NCBI GenBank assembly: GCA_023460975.1
Contig: JAEWOG010000098.1
Location: 1 to 64,000, forward strand
Direction: 5' to 3'
Source: Actinomycetes bacterium
Lineage (GTDB): Bacteria; Actinomycetota; Actinomycetes; Propionibacteriales; Nocardioidaceae
Length of the DNA: 64,000 bases
Shown: positions 32,490 through 40,756 of the stretch, in pieces
How positions within the stretch are numbered: the stretch's first letter is position 1
Layout: the number at the start of each line of letters is the position of its first letter
Notes under the pieces: generated by a model
Told to the model about the DNA's origin: nothing
Seen by the model: only the letters and a program-made list of their open reading frames with translations
Database searches by the model: none
Program-made: the position numbers and the translations under genes

Positions 32490-34032
32490 CGTGCGCGCCA
32501 CCGTCGACCCCCGTCCTGGCCCCGCCGCCCGGTGGCGTGACGCGGTGCTCGACCTGGGTTACCTGCTGAGGTTCCGCAGCGCGACCGTGCGGCGCCGGTG
32601 GCCCGTACGGGTCGGGCTCCTGATCGTCGTCGCACTGACCGCCTTCTTCGCGTTGTTCCCCGCGAGCATCGAGCCGGACGTGGAGTTTGCGGGCGCGGCG
32701 CTCGACGACCTGCGGCGCGTCCTGCCGTACGCGTTGCCCGGGTTCTTCCTGCTCGCCCTGGGTTCGTCCATGGGCGGCGGTGGCGGGCGGGAACTCCTCG
32801 GACGCGACCAGAGCGTCATCCACCCCATCGGCCCCGTCACCGAACACCTGGGTTCCCTCGTCCTCGCGCCGCTCAACCTCGCGTGGTGGGTCCAGGTGTG
32901 GTGCCTGCTGGCGGCCACGGGGCTCCTCGTGGACGACCACCTGATCGGTTCGCTCATCGTCATCGCCGTGTGGGCGGTGGCCGCCACGTCGCTTGCGCAG
33001 GCGGCCGGCTGGGTCGTGGAGGGCGTACGCCGCCTGCCGTACGGCGTGTGGGCCGTCCGCGGCGGCGGCCTGGGGCTCGGCCTCGTCATCGGCGCCCTCC
33101 ACCTGCTGGGAGTCCTCGACGACGTCGTCGACGCCCTGCCCAGCCAGGCCGTGGTGGCGACGCTGGGCACCGGCCGCTGGCCGCTGACCGCGCTGGCGCT
33201 CGTGGTCGTTGCGGCTCTTGGGGTCCTGGCCGGGGGCGCCTCGGCGACCTGGGCGCTGGCCAAGCCGCCGCGCGAGGAGTTGAAGGTCGAGACTGGCGTG
33301 CACGAGGCCAGGCCCGAACCCCGGTCGCTGCTGGGCAGCGACTTCGCCATGATGCGCCGGATGGACCGTGACTCCGTGTGGCGCTCCATCGGGATGCGCC
33401 GCGGTCTGATGGTGCTGGGTACCGGTCCCGGCCTGGTCGCCCTCATCGGTGGCATGACGTGGTCCCAGGCGCTCATGCTGCCCGGCCTGGCGGCGTCCGG
33501 CGCGGCCCTGCTGTTCGCCGTGAACGCGTGGTGTCTCGATGGTCGCGGGGCGGTGTGGCGGGCGACCCTGCCCGTGTCTGCAGCCACCGTGTTTGCCGCT
33601 CGTGCGGTGGTGGCGCTCGAGTGCTTCGCAGTGGTCTCACTGCTGACGTTGGCGCTGGTTGTGGTGCGCCGCGGGCTGCCAGAACCCGGCTTCGCGCTGG
33701 CCCTGGTGGCGGCGGTCGTGGTGGTGTGGCTGCAGGTGCTGTCGGTGTCGATGTGGTGGTCCGTACGACGCCCGTTCGCCGTCAACCTCTCCTCGCCGCG
33801 CGCGACCCCCGCTCCGCCCACCACGATGCTGGGGTATGCGGCCAAGCTGTCCTTGGTCGTGACGCTGACCGGGATCGTCTTCGCGGCGCTCGGGGAGGTC
33901 GGGGTCTGGTGGCTCACCCTCGGGTTCGCTGCCCCCCTGCTGCTGTGGTCGTCCGTACGCCTGTGGTGGGCCCGACGCCGGTGGCTGGACGACCAGACGC
34001 GCGCGTCAATCGCGCTCGCCGTCGTCCCCTGA
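32473..34032 (+). CDS. ABC transporter permease, multispanning
   Basis: 519 residues with roughly ten to twelve hydrophobic segments, for example VGLLIVVALTAFFALF, ALPGFFLLALG, LIGSLIVIAVWAVAATSLA, ALALVVVAALGVLAGGAS and LALVAAVVVVWLQVLS. A loop at about 270-310 (KPPREELKVETGVHEARPE) is cytoplasmic. GTG at 32473, after GGTGAGG, overlaps the ATPase gene by 17 bp; the in-frame GTG at 32491 has no site and is the alternative. It is the membrane partner of the upstream ATPase. I do not recognise a characterised family. Confidence 0.82.
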   Translation: MPSSTDVRATVDPRPGPAARWRDAVLDLGYLLRFRSATVRRRWPVRVGLLIVVALTAFFALFPASIEPDVEFAGAALDDLRRVLPYALPGFFLLALGSSMGGGGGRELLGRDQSVIHPIGPVTEHLGSLVLAPLNLAWWVQVWCLLAATGLLVDDHLIGSLIVIAVWAVAATSLAQAAGWVVEGVRRLPYGVWAVRGGGLGLGLVIGALHLLGVLDDVVDALPSQAVVATLGTGRWPLTALALVVVAALGVLAGGASATWALAKPPREELKVETGVHEARPEPRSLLGSDFAMMRRMDRDSVWRSIGMRRGLMVLGTGPGLVALIGGMTWSQALMLPGLAASGAALLFAVNAWCLDGRGAVWRATLPVSAATVFAARAVVALECFAVVSLLTLALVVVRRGLPEPGFALALVAAVVVVWLQVLSVSMWWSVRRPFAVNLSSPRATPAPPTTMLGYAAKLSLVVTLTGIVFAALGEVGVWWLTLGFAAPLLLWSSVRLWWARRRWLDDQTRASIALAVVP

Positions 34033-34054
34033 CGCTGGGCCCGCTCGTTGGGCG

Positions 34055-34330
34055 GGTCCGCTGGTTGGGCGGGTCCGCTGGTTGAGCATGTCGAAGCCCG
34101 TGCCCGCTGGTTGAGCTTGTCGAAACCGGGGTGCGTCTCGACAAGCTCGACGGGCGGTGGTGCTCGTCGGGCGGGTCTGCTGGTTGAGCTTGTCGAAACC
34201 GGGGTGCGTCTCGACAAGCTCGACGGGCGGTGGTGCGTCTCGACAAGCTCGACGGGCGGGGGTGCGTCTCGACAAGCTCGACGGGCGAGTCCGCTGGTTG
34301 AGCTTGTCGAAACCCGGTGAGTCTCGACGG
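34055..34330. repeat. Cluster of GGTTGAGCTTGTCGAAACC-type repeats
   Basis: The 276 bp between the permease gene and the next terminator are almost entirely alternating forward (TGGTTGAGCTTGTCGAAACC at about 34111, 34181 and 34294) and reverse (GTCTCGACAAGCTCGACGGG at about 34135, 34206, 34233 and 34265) copies of one motif, with a diverged copy at about 34079. Units of about 50-70 bp are duplicated. No gene is supported. The same motif is inserted inside genes at 41.6-46.1 kb. Confidence 0.9.
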
Positions 34331-34341
34331 GAAGAAAGCAC

Positions 34342-34376
34342 ACGGCCCGCCGCAGCCAGTGGCTGCGACGGGCCGT
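34342..34376 (-). terminator. Terminator of the 34391-35344 gene
   Basis: ACGGCCCG and CGCAGCC (34342-34357) pair with GGCTGCG and CGGGCCGT (34361-34376) around a 3-base loop with one mismatch. On the minus strand it is followed by GCTTTCTTCCC, partly T-rich. Confidence 0.8.
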
Positions 34377-34390
34377 CACGGGTGTCTGCG

Positions 34391-35344
34391 TCAGGGAGCG
34401 ACCGGCTCGCCCTGCAGAGTGCGGTAGCCGTATGCGGTCGCGATGACGGCGACCGGCATGGCGACGAGGAGGCCCACGCAGCAGGCCACGAAGCCGGCGA
34501 TGTAGAGACCGACGCATGCCAGCGCGAGGATCAGGACGCTTCCGACGTTGTCCTTGATCAGGTTGAAGCTGGCCTTGATGCCGTCGATGGCGGACATCTG
34601 CTTGTCGATGATGAAGTAGAAGCTGAACCAGGTCAGGAACATGACCGCGACGCCGGGCAGGATGCACAGGACGAGGCCGATCGAGGTGGCGACCGAGATC
34701 AGGATGGCCGCGATGAGGACCTGGCCCCAGTCGTAGCCGGAGAAGAGCGAGCCGAGCGTCAGCTGGCGCCCATGGGTGATGTCGAGTGCGCCCTTGGTGA
34801 TCACGGCCTGGCCGATGATGCTGACCACGGTGGTGATGAGGTTCTGCACCAGTGATGCGACCAGGTTGCCGCCCAGGAACCCGGACGTGTTGGCGAACTC
34901 CCCGGTCTCGGCGTCGAAGGTGAACTGGCTGCTGCCGCCACCGATGGCGGTGCCAAGCATGCTGGCCACAAAGCTGACGATGATGCTGACCACGAAGTAG
35001 CACACGACGAAGATCAGGATGGGACCGACGTTCTGCTGGAACTTGGCCCAGCCGTACTTGACGGCCGCGCCGACGTCGAACGGCTGCGGGCCGAATCCAC
35101 CGCCCGTGCCGTACCCGCCACCGGATCCGTAGCCGGCGCCGCCGGGGGCGGTCTGACCGTACGGGTCGCCGTACTGGCCGGATCCGTACGCGGGCGGCGG
35201 GGGCGGAGTGGCGGGGTCGCCGTACTGGGGCGCTCCGTACGCCGGAGGGGTCGCCCCCGGCTGGTTGGTTCCGGGCTGGTTCGGGTCAGGCGCGCCGTAC
35301 GGTCCGGGCTGGCCATCCGGCGTGGTGTCGCCGTTGTTGGTCAC
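34391..35344 (-). CDS. Membrane protein with Gly/Pro/Tyr-rich N-terminus
   Basis: 317 residues. The first 110 are a low-complexity Gly/Pro/Tyr/Gln segment (such as YGDPATPPPPPAYGSGQYGD). From about residue 115 come six hydrophobic helices, including GPILIFVVCYFVVSIIVSFV, LIAAILISVATSIGLVLCIL and VLILALACVGLYIAGFVACC, with a polar insert FTFDAETGEFANTSG between the first two. The layout resembles proteins annotated as DUF975 or glycerophosphodiester phosphodiesterase membrane domain relatives, but I cannot assign a function. The GTG start follows AGGGGGAA. It is divergent from the PadR gene, with the PadR operator between. Confidence 0.8.
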   Translation of the reverse strand: MTNNGDTTPDGQPGPYGAPDPNQPGTNQPGATPPAYGAPQYGDPATPPPPPAYGSGQYGDPYGQTAPGGAGYGSGGGYGTGGGFGPQPFDVGAAVKYGWAKFQQNVGPILIFVVCYFVVSIIVSFVASMLGTAIGGGSSQFTFDAETGEFANTSGFLGGNLVASLVQNLITTVVSIIGQAVITKGALDITHGRQLTLGSLFSGYDWGQVLIAAILISVATSIGLVLCILPGVAVMFLTWFSFYFIIDKQMSAIDGIKASFNLIKDNVGSVLILALACVGLYIAGFVACCVGLLVAMPVAVIATAYGYRTLQGEPVAP

Positions 35345-35444
35345 TGTTCCCCCTGGGGTTGCGGGTGGTGGGTTGGCCCAACCTTAGGGACAACTGTGGT
35401 CCGTGTCGCGTCGACTTTCCGACGGATGTCCCTCCTCCCGGGAT

Positions 35445-35485
35445 GGATACCGGGTATGCATACGTGGTATACATACCGGGTATCC
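35445..35485. promoter_or_regulatory. Probable PadR operator (41-bp near-palindrome)
   Basis: GGATACCGGGTATG (35445-35458) and CATACCGGGTATCC (35472-35485) are inverted copies with one central mismatch, and each half is itself a near-palindrome ATACC(G)GGTAT. It lies 43 bp before the PadR start and between divergent promoters. PadR proteins often bind ATAC/GTAT dyads, so autoregulation is likely. Confidence 0.65.
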
Positions 35486-35527
35486 GTGTCGCTGCGGCGA
35501 CACCATGACCACCGGAGGGGGACGCGC

Positions 35528-36127
35528 GTGTCGATCAAGCAGGCGATGCTCGCGCTGCTCGAGCAGGGGCCCAAGTACGGCTACCAGCTCCGGGCAGAGT
35601 TCGAGGAACGGACAGGTTCGACCTGGCCTCTCAATGTGGGGCAGGTCTACTCGACCCTCTCCCGGTTGGAGCGGGACGGGCTCGTGGTCGTCGACGACGG
35701 GGGTGTCGACGACCACCCCCAGCCCGACGATGCGGCCAACGGATCGCGGGAGCGAGGTCAGGTGAGCTACCGCATCACCGACGAGGGACGGCGCGATGTG
35801 CAGGAGTGGTTCACCACTCCCGTGGGGAGGGTGCAGCCGCCCCGCGACGAACTCGCCATCAAGCTCGCGCTCGCGGTCACTGTCCCCGGCGTCGACGTGG
35901 ACGCCCTGATTCAAGCCCAGCGCACAGCGACGATGTCGGCGCTGCAGGACTACACCCGCCTCAAGCGCGCCAAGGGCACGGCCGACCCGGCGGGCCTGGC
36001 CTGGGGTCTGGTGCTGGAGTCGCTCGTCTTCGACACAGAAGCAGAACTGCGGTGGCTCGACCACTGCGAGACCCACCTTCGGCGCGCCGCCGCCACCACC
36101 GCTTCCAACCAGGGGGAAAGCCGATGA
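35528..36127 (+). CDS. PadR family transcriptional regulator of an ABC exporter operon
   Basis: 199 residues. Winged helix at about 1-95: SIKQAMLALLEQGPKYGYQL, STWPLNVGQVYSTLSRLERDGLV, with an acidic wing insert DDHPQPDDAANGS, then VSYRITDEGRRDVQEWF. The C-terminal VirR_C-like helices follow (ALIQAQRTATMSALQDYTRL). GTG at 35528 after GGAGGGGGA. The stop overlaps the ATPase start (ATGA), so regulator, ATPase and permease are one coupled operon, a common arrangement for drug- or peptide-responsive exporters. Confidence 0.92.
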   Translation: MSIKQAMLALLEQGPKYGYQLRAEFEERTGSTWPLNVGQVYSTLSRLERDGLVVVDDGGVDDHPQPDDAANGSRERGQVSYRITDEGRRDVQEWFTTPVGRVQPPRDELAIKLALAVTVPGVDVDALIQAQRTATMSALQDYTRLKRAKGTADPAGLAWGLVLESLVFDTEAELRWLDHCETHLRRAAATTASNQGESR

Positions 36128-36867
36128 CCGCCGTGCTGCAACTCGACAACGTCACCCGCATCCACGGCCGCGGTGCCGCCGAGGTCCATGCCCTGCGGGG
36201 CATCAACCTCGAGGTCGCCCCGGGTGAGCTCGTCGCCGTCATGGGGCCGTCCGGGTCGGGCAAGTCGACCCTGCTCACGCTCGCCGGCGGCCTGGACACT
36301 CCCACGGCGGGGGCGGTCCGTGTGGACGGAGTCGAACTGGGCAAACTCGACCGCTCGGCACTGGCCTCCGTACGCCGCAACTCCATCGGGTTCGTCTTCC
36401 AGGACTACAACCTCATCCCTGCCCTCACCGCGGCCGAGAACGTCGCTCTGCCCCGCGAACTCGACGGCGACAGCCGGGCCGTGGCCCGCGAACTGGCGCT
36501 GGCTGCGCTGGACCGCGTCGGGATCCTTGAGCTCGCCGACCGGTTCCCCGACGAGATGTCGGGCGGCCAGGTCCAGCGCGTGGCCATCGCTCGCGCCGTG
36601 GTCGGCACCCGGCGACTCATCCTCGCCGACGAACCCACCGGGGCGCTCGACACCCACACCGGCGAGGACGTGCTCGCCATGCTGCGCAGCTTCTGCGACG
36701 AGGGCGCCTCGGGCGTCCTCGTCACCCACGAGGCCCGCCACGCCGCGTGGGCCGACCGGGTGGTCTTCCTGCGTGACGGCGCGATCGTCGACTCCGCGAC
36801 GGCCAGTGTCCCCGGCGGAAGCCTGAGTGGCCCGCTGGGCGGTTCCATCGAGGTCGGTGCCCCGTGA
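36124..36867 (+). CDS. ABC transporter ATP-binding protein (MacB/LolD type)
   Basis: 247 residues. Walker A GPSGSGKST at about 41-49, Q-loop GFVFQDYNLIP, signature MSGGQVQRVAIARA, Walker B LILADEPTGALD and H-loop VTHEARHAAWADR. The PTGALD and FQDYNLIPALTAAENV patterns are typical of LolD/MacB/FtsE-like ATPases that work with FtsX-type permeases. The permease follows with a GTGA overlap. Mechanotransmission or extraction of lipids or peptides is the expected job. Confidence 0.93.
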   Translation: MTAVLQLDNVTRIHGRGAAEVHALRGINLEVAPGELVAVMGPSGSGKSTLLTLAGGLDTPTAGAVRVDGVELGKLDRSALASVRRNSIGFVFQDYNLIPALTAAENVALPRELDGDSRAVARELALAALDRVGILELADRFPDEMSGGQVQRVAIARAVVGTRRLILADEPTGALDTHTGEDVLAMLRSFCDEGASGVLVTHEARHAAWADRVVFLRDGAIVDSATASVPGGSLSGPLGGSIEVGAP

Positions 36868-39554
36868 GGGCGGGCCGATCGATGGCGGGCCGATCGATGG
36901 CGGGGTGGCGTACGACCCTGGTGATGGCGGCACGACAGGCCCGACGCGCCAAGGGACGCAGCCTCCTGGTGATCCTTCTGGTCGCCTTGCCCGTCGTCGT
37001 GATCAGCTTCGCGGCAGTGGGATTCCGGACTCAGGAGGTGTCCGGAGACGAAGGCATCACCCGCTACATGGGCGCTGCCCAGGCCCAGATCTGGAATGAA
37101 GGCTCCAGCGGCAGGGTCGCGCAGGGCGCGGACCCGTTCCAGGGCAGCCTCGCCTACTACGGTGACGCCGGCTCCGCCGGACCTGGCGGTGAGCCGGGCG
37201 ACCCGGCTGAACTGCTCGGCGGGTTCCGGTTGCTGCCCTTCGACCGCCTCGGCTCGGTCACTGTGCCCCGCGGCCAGCACGACGAGTTCGTCGACGTCCG
37301 CGCCACCGACCTGGACGACCCGGCCACGCGAGGCCTCTTCGAGTTGTCCGCTGGCCACCTGCCGCAGCAGGCAGGCGAGATCGTGGTCAACGACGCGCTC
37401 ATCGCCACCGGAATCGAGATCGGGGAGGAGCTCGCTGAGAGCGGCCTGACGGTCGTGGGCTCAGGACGTGACGCGTCGGCACGCGACTACGGCGTCGGAT
37501 ACGTCCTCCCGGGGACCACGATCAAGGGTCAGGAAGGGTACGCACCCACGCGCGGGTTCCTGGTGGCCGGCGACGACGCCGTGACCTGGTCCGACGTCGA
37601 GGCCCTCAATGAGATCGGCTGGTTCGTCGCATCGCGAGCCGTGCTCAGTGATCCCTCCGACGTCGTCACTCCCGCAGACCTCGAGGAGGTCGGGATGTTC
37701 TCCGAGGCAGTCGAGGTGGGCGGCCTCATCGCCTTGCTGGTCCTCATCGAGGTCGTCCTTCTCGCGGGCCCGGCGTTCGCGGTCGGGGCGCGGCAGCACA
37801 GCCGTACGATCGCGCTGGTCGCGCTCAATGGCGGCACGCCCGCTCAGGCGCGCCGAGTCGTGATGGCGGGTGCGATCGTCCTGGGTCTGGTGGCCAGCGT
37901 CGTCGGTGTCGTGGTGGGCATCGCGGTGGCTGCCGCCAGCATGCCGCTGCTGCAACTGCTCGACGGGGCATGGTTCGGACCCTTCGATGTGCCGTGGTCG
38001 TGGGTGGCCGCGATCGCGGCCTTCGGATTCGCCTCAGCGCTGCTCTCGGCGGCCGTGCCGGCTTGGTTTGCGGCGCGCCAGGACGTGGTTCGCGTCCTTG
38101 CCGGACGGCGAGGTGACGCCCAACCCGACCCCGCGCTGCCGATCCTGGGCCTGGGGCTCTTGGTGGCTGGCGTCATCGGCGCCTCGTACGGCGCGGTCGG
38201 CACCCAGACCGGGGCCGGAACCGGGCTGCTCGCGATCTCGATCGTGAGTGCCGTGCTCGGGATGGTGCTGGTCGCACCGATCGTGGTGAGCTGGGTCGCC
38301 CGGTTGGCCGCTCGCTGGCCGGTCAGTGCGCGGTACGCCACGCGTGATGCGGCCCGGCACCGCAGCCGTTCTGTGCCGGCCGTGGCGGCCGTGGCGGCCA
38401 CCGTCGCCGGGGTCGTGGCGCTCGGAATCTCGGCTGCGAGCGACGCGACGGAGAATCGAGAGACGTACCAGCGCAGCCTGCCGGACGGCACGTTCGCGGT
38501 GAAATGGTGGTCTCCCGATCCCGGAGCGGAGGGCCAGCAGGAGCGAGCGGAGATGCTGGAATCCCTGGCGCAGGTGGTCGATCGAGTGCGTCCCGACGCA
38601 CAGGCGCAGATGGTGACCGGCGTGCTCGACGCCCCCGTGGAAGGGGTGACGACCATGGTCCACCCCACGGCGCCAGCCGGCGAGGACGGATCCTTGGCCC
38701 GGTCCAGCCAGGGTGCCTTCGGAGCCGAGGTGCTGGTCGGTGACCAGGCTGACGTACTCGGGCTGCCTGAGGCCGACCAGCGCGCCGTCAGTGACGCGCT
38801 GGAGCGCGGCGAAGTCGTCGTCTTCAGCGACCTCGGCGCCCACGTCAGCGAGGTCGACCTGATCGTCGAACGGTGGCCCATCGAGCCGACCTCGAGCGAC
38901 GACGCAGGGGAGGAGTCGACCACGGTGACGCTGCCTGCCGAGGTGATCGAGGTGGATGACGTCTTCGTACGGGCGATCCTGCCCACCGAGGTGGCCGAAG
39001 GGCTCGACCTCGCCGTCGGGCCTGCGTCGCTGGCTGGCGCGGAGGCTCTCACTGCGGCCGAGGAAGCAGAGCTGCTGCAGGCCCTGGAGGACGTCCACCC
39101 TGACGTGGGCCTCTACGTCGAGCGTGGCTACGAGCGTGGCTCAGACACGTGGGTGGTCATGGTCATCCTGTGGGGCTCGGGGCTGCTCCTCATGCTCGCC
39201 GGAACGCTGACGGCCACCTACCTCGCCGTGGGTGACGCCAAGGCGGACCTGGCGACCCTGCAAGCCGTCGGTGCAGAGCCCCGAACCCGTCGGAAGGTGG
39301 CGGCCGCGTACGCCCTGGTCATCTCCGGCATCGGTGCGCTGCTCGGGGTCCTCGTCGGGTTCGTCCCGGGGGTGGCGCTGGCGCGCAGCATCACCTTCGC
39401 CGACTACTGGGGCAACGGGGTCGTCACCGGACCGTTCGTGACCATCCCCTGGCTGCTGATCGCAGCCGTCGTCATCGGGCTCCCGCTGCTGGCGGCGGGA
39501 ATCGTGGGCCTCACCTCGCGCTCCAAGCTCCCCATGGTGGCCCGGATCGACTAG
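36864..39554 (+). CDS. FtsX-like ABC permease
   Basis: 896 residues. One N-terminal helix (GRSLLVILLVALPVVVISFAAVG) is followed by a large extracytoplasmic domain (about 55-280), three helices (near 285-400: VGGLIALLVLIEVVLLAGPAFAV; VLGLVASVVGVVVGIAVAAAS), a further block of helices, a second extracytoplasmic domain (about 525-760) and a final FtsX triplet near the C-terminus (VVMVILWGSGLLLMLAGTLTATYL). The sequence ARQHSRTIALVALNGGTPAQARRVV matches FtsX domains. A 15-bp tandem duplication just after the GTG gives MRAGRSMAGRSMAGW and two further in-frame ATGs (36882, 36897). Confidence 0.9.
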   Translation: MRAGRSMAGRSMAGWRTTLVMAARQARRAKGRSLLVILLVALPVVVISFAAVGFRTQEVSGDEGITRYMGAAQAQIWNEGSSGRVAQGADPFQGSLAYYGDAGSAGPGGEPGDPAELLGGFRLLPFDRLGSVTVPRGQHDEFVDVRATDLDDPATRGLFELSAGHLPQQAGEIVVNDALIATGIEIGEELAESGLTVVGSGRDASARDYGVGYVLPGTTIKGQEGYAPTRGFLVAGDDAVTWSDVEALNEIGWFVASRAVLSDPSDVVTPADLEEVGMFSEAVEVGGLIALLVLIEVVLLAGPAFAVGARQHSRTIALVALNGGTPAQARRVVMAGAIVLGLVASVVGVVVGIAVAAASMPLLQLLDGAWFGPFDVPWSWVAAIAAFGFASALLSAAVPAWFAARQDVVRVLAGRRGDAQPDPALPILGLGLLVAGVIGASYGAVGTQTGAGTGLLAISIVSAVLGMVLVAPIVVSWVARLAARWPVSARYATRDAARHRSRSVPAVAAVAATVAGVVALGISAASDATENRETYQRSLPDGTFAVKWWSPDPGAEGQQERAEMLESLAQVVDRVRPDAQAQMVTGVLDAPVEGVTTMVHPTAPAGEDGSLARSSQGAFGAEVLVGDQADVLGLPEADQRAVSDALERGEVVVFSDLGAHVSEVDLIVERWPIEPTSSDDAGEESTTVTLPAEVIEVDDVFVRAILPTEVAEGLDLAVGPASLAGAEALTAAEEAELLQALEDVHPDVGLYVERGYERGSDTWVVMVILWGSGLLLMLAGTLTATYLAVGDAKADLATLQAVGAEPRTRRKVAAAYALVISGIGALLGVLVGFVPGVALARSITFADYWGNGVVTGPFVTIPWLLIAAVVIGLPLLAAGIVGLTSRSKLPMVARID

Positions 39555-39658
39555 GTCTGGGCGGGGCCTGTCGGTGTCGGGGGTGTCCTGTGAACTTTGT
39601 TGGTGTCCGGTCGCGCGAGCTGGTCCCGGCCCTGCGAGCTGGTCCCAGTCCGGCGCGC

Positions 39659-40035
39659 GTCATGCGAACCGGTCCTGGGTCGGCGTGCGTCATACGGAGT
39701 CGCCGTTTTCCTGCCCTGCGTCATACGAACTGGGTCCTGGGTCGGCGCGCGTCATACGAACTGGCCCTGGGTCGGCGTGCGTCATACGAACTGGCCCTGG
39801 GTCGGGGTGCGTCATACGAAGTCGTCGTTGTCCTGCCCTGCGTCATACGGACCCGCTGTGTCCCGGCGTGTGTCATACGGACCCGTACGTATAGGTGCGG
39901 GTTTGTATGACGCGTGGCCTCGGGAGAGAGGTTTGTATGACGCGGGGCCCGGATGGCGCGGCTTTGTATGACGCGAGGCCCGGATGGCGCCGGTTTGTAT
40001 GACGCGAGGGCCCCGAAGGCGCGGCTTTGTATGAC
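39659..40035. repeat. Phased GTCATAC/GTATGAC inverted array 2 (largest)
   Basis: Eight left half-sites (GTCATGC at 39659, then GTCATAC at 39689, 39720, 39751, 39781, 39811, 39842 and 39872) step by 30-31 bp. Five right half-sites GTATGAC (39905, 39935, 39966, 39997, 40029) step by 30-32 bp in the opposite orientation. The inner pair spans exactly 40 bp (39872-39911). Typical left units read GTCATACGAACTGGCCCTGG; right units TTTGTATGACGCG. It occupies most of the 557-bp gap between the FtsX-like permease and TetR genes; no gene is supported in it. Confidence 0.92.
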
Positions 40036-40067
40036 GCACCCCAGGGAAGAACCCCCCGCCAAATAAA

Positions 40068-40105
40068 AGTCAGGCTTGACTGTTTGTTAGTTCGGGCCCC
40101 ACACT
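40068..40105 (+). promoter_or_regulatory. Promoter and dyad upstream of the catabolic-operon TetR gene
   Basis: AGTCA (40068-40072) and TGACT (40077-40081) form a dyad with a 4-bp spacer. TTGACT (40076-40081) and CACACT (40100-40105) are 18 bp apart and fit -35 and -10 boxes; CACACT is 6 bases before the ATG, so the operon mRNA is probably leaderless. The dyad overlapping the -35 would suit repression by the first gene product. Confidence 0.55.
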
Positions 40106-40111
40106 CCTGCC

Positions 40112-40756
40112 ATGCCCATCGCCCGCGTGCCGCAGACCGAACGCACCCGTGCCATGCGCGCCCGCCTCCTCGAGGCGACGGTCCAGTGTCTGGTCGAGGT
40201 GGGCTTCACGGGCACCTCGACGACACTCGTCTCCCAGCGCGCGGGGGTCTCCCGGGGAGCGCAGCTGCACCACTTCCCCACCAAGAACGACCTCGTGGTG
40301 GCTGCCGTGGAGCACCTCACAGAGGTACGTGGTGACGAGCTCTCGCAGTCGCTGGCGGCCCTGCCCACCGGCCAGGGACGGACCCGGGCTGCGCTCGCCG
40401 TACTCGGGGAGCACTTCACCTCCGACGTCTTCGCCGCCGCGCTCGAACTGTGGGTCGCCGCTCGTACCGACGAGACCCTGCTCGCCGCCGTCGCGCCGCT
40501 CGAGCAGCGGGTCGGGCGAGACGCGCACACCATGACGGCCGCAGCGCTGGGCGTGGATCCGGCGGCGGCAGGCACCAGGGAGCTCGTCCAGGCCACGCTC
40601 GATCTCGTACGAGGCCTCGGTCTGGCCAGCACGCTCGGCGACGACACCCGTCGCCGCGAACGGATTCTTGACCAGTGGGCGACGACTCTCGACGCCCAGT
40701 TCGCCGCCCTCGGTGCGCACGCCAGCGCCGGGGCAGACCACGCGGAGCAGCCATGA
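40112..40756 (+). CDS. TetR family regulator of the acyl-CoA catabolic operon
   Basis: 214 residues. N-terminal DNA-binding domain at about 10-60: RARLLEATVQCLVEVGFTGT, LVSQRAGVSRGAQLHHFPTKNDLVVAAVEHL. SRGAQLHHF is typical of one TetR subgroup. The C-terminal ligand domain is helical. Its stop codon overlaps the next start (ATGA), so it is the first gene of the operon it presumably represses, with a CoA ester as the likely ligand. Confidence 0.92.
   Translation: MPIARVPQTERTRAMRARLLEATVQCLVEVGFTGTSTTLVSQRAGVSRGAQLHHFPTKNDLVVAAVEHLTEVRGDELSQSLAALPTGQGRTRAALAVLGEHFTSDVFAAALELWVAARTDETLLAAVAPLEQRVGRDAHTMTAAALGVDPAAAGTRELVQATLDLVRGLGLASTLGDDTRRRERILDQWATTLDAQFAALGAHASAGADHAEQP

Noticed and set aside
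39659..40035. CRISPR array (regular 30-bp period)
   Set aside because: The repeating part is only about 7-13 bp, the between-unit sequences are similar rather than unique, orientation flips at the centre, and no cas gene is near.
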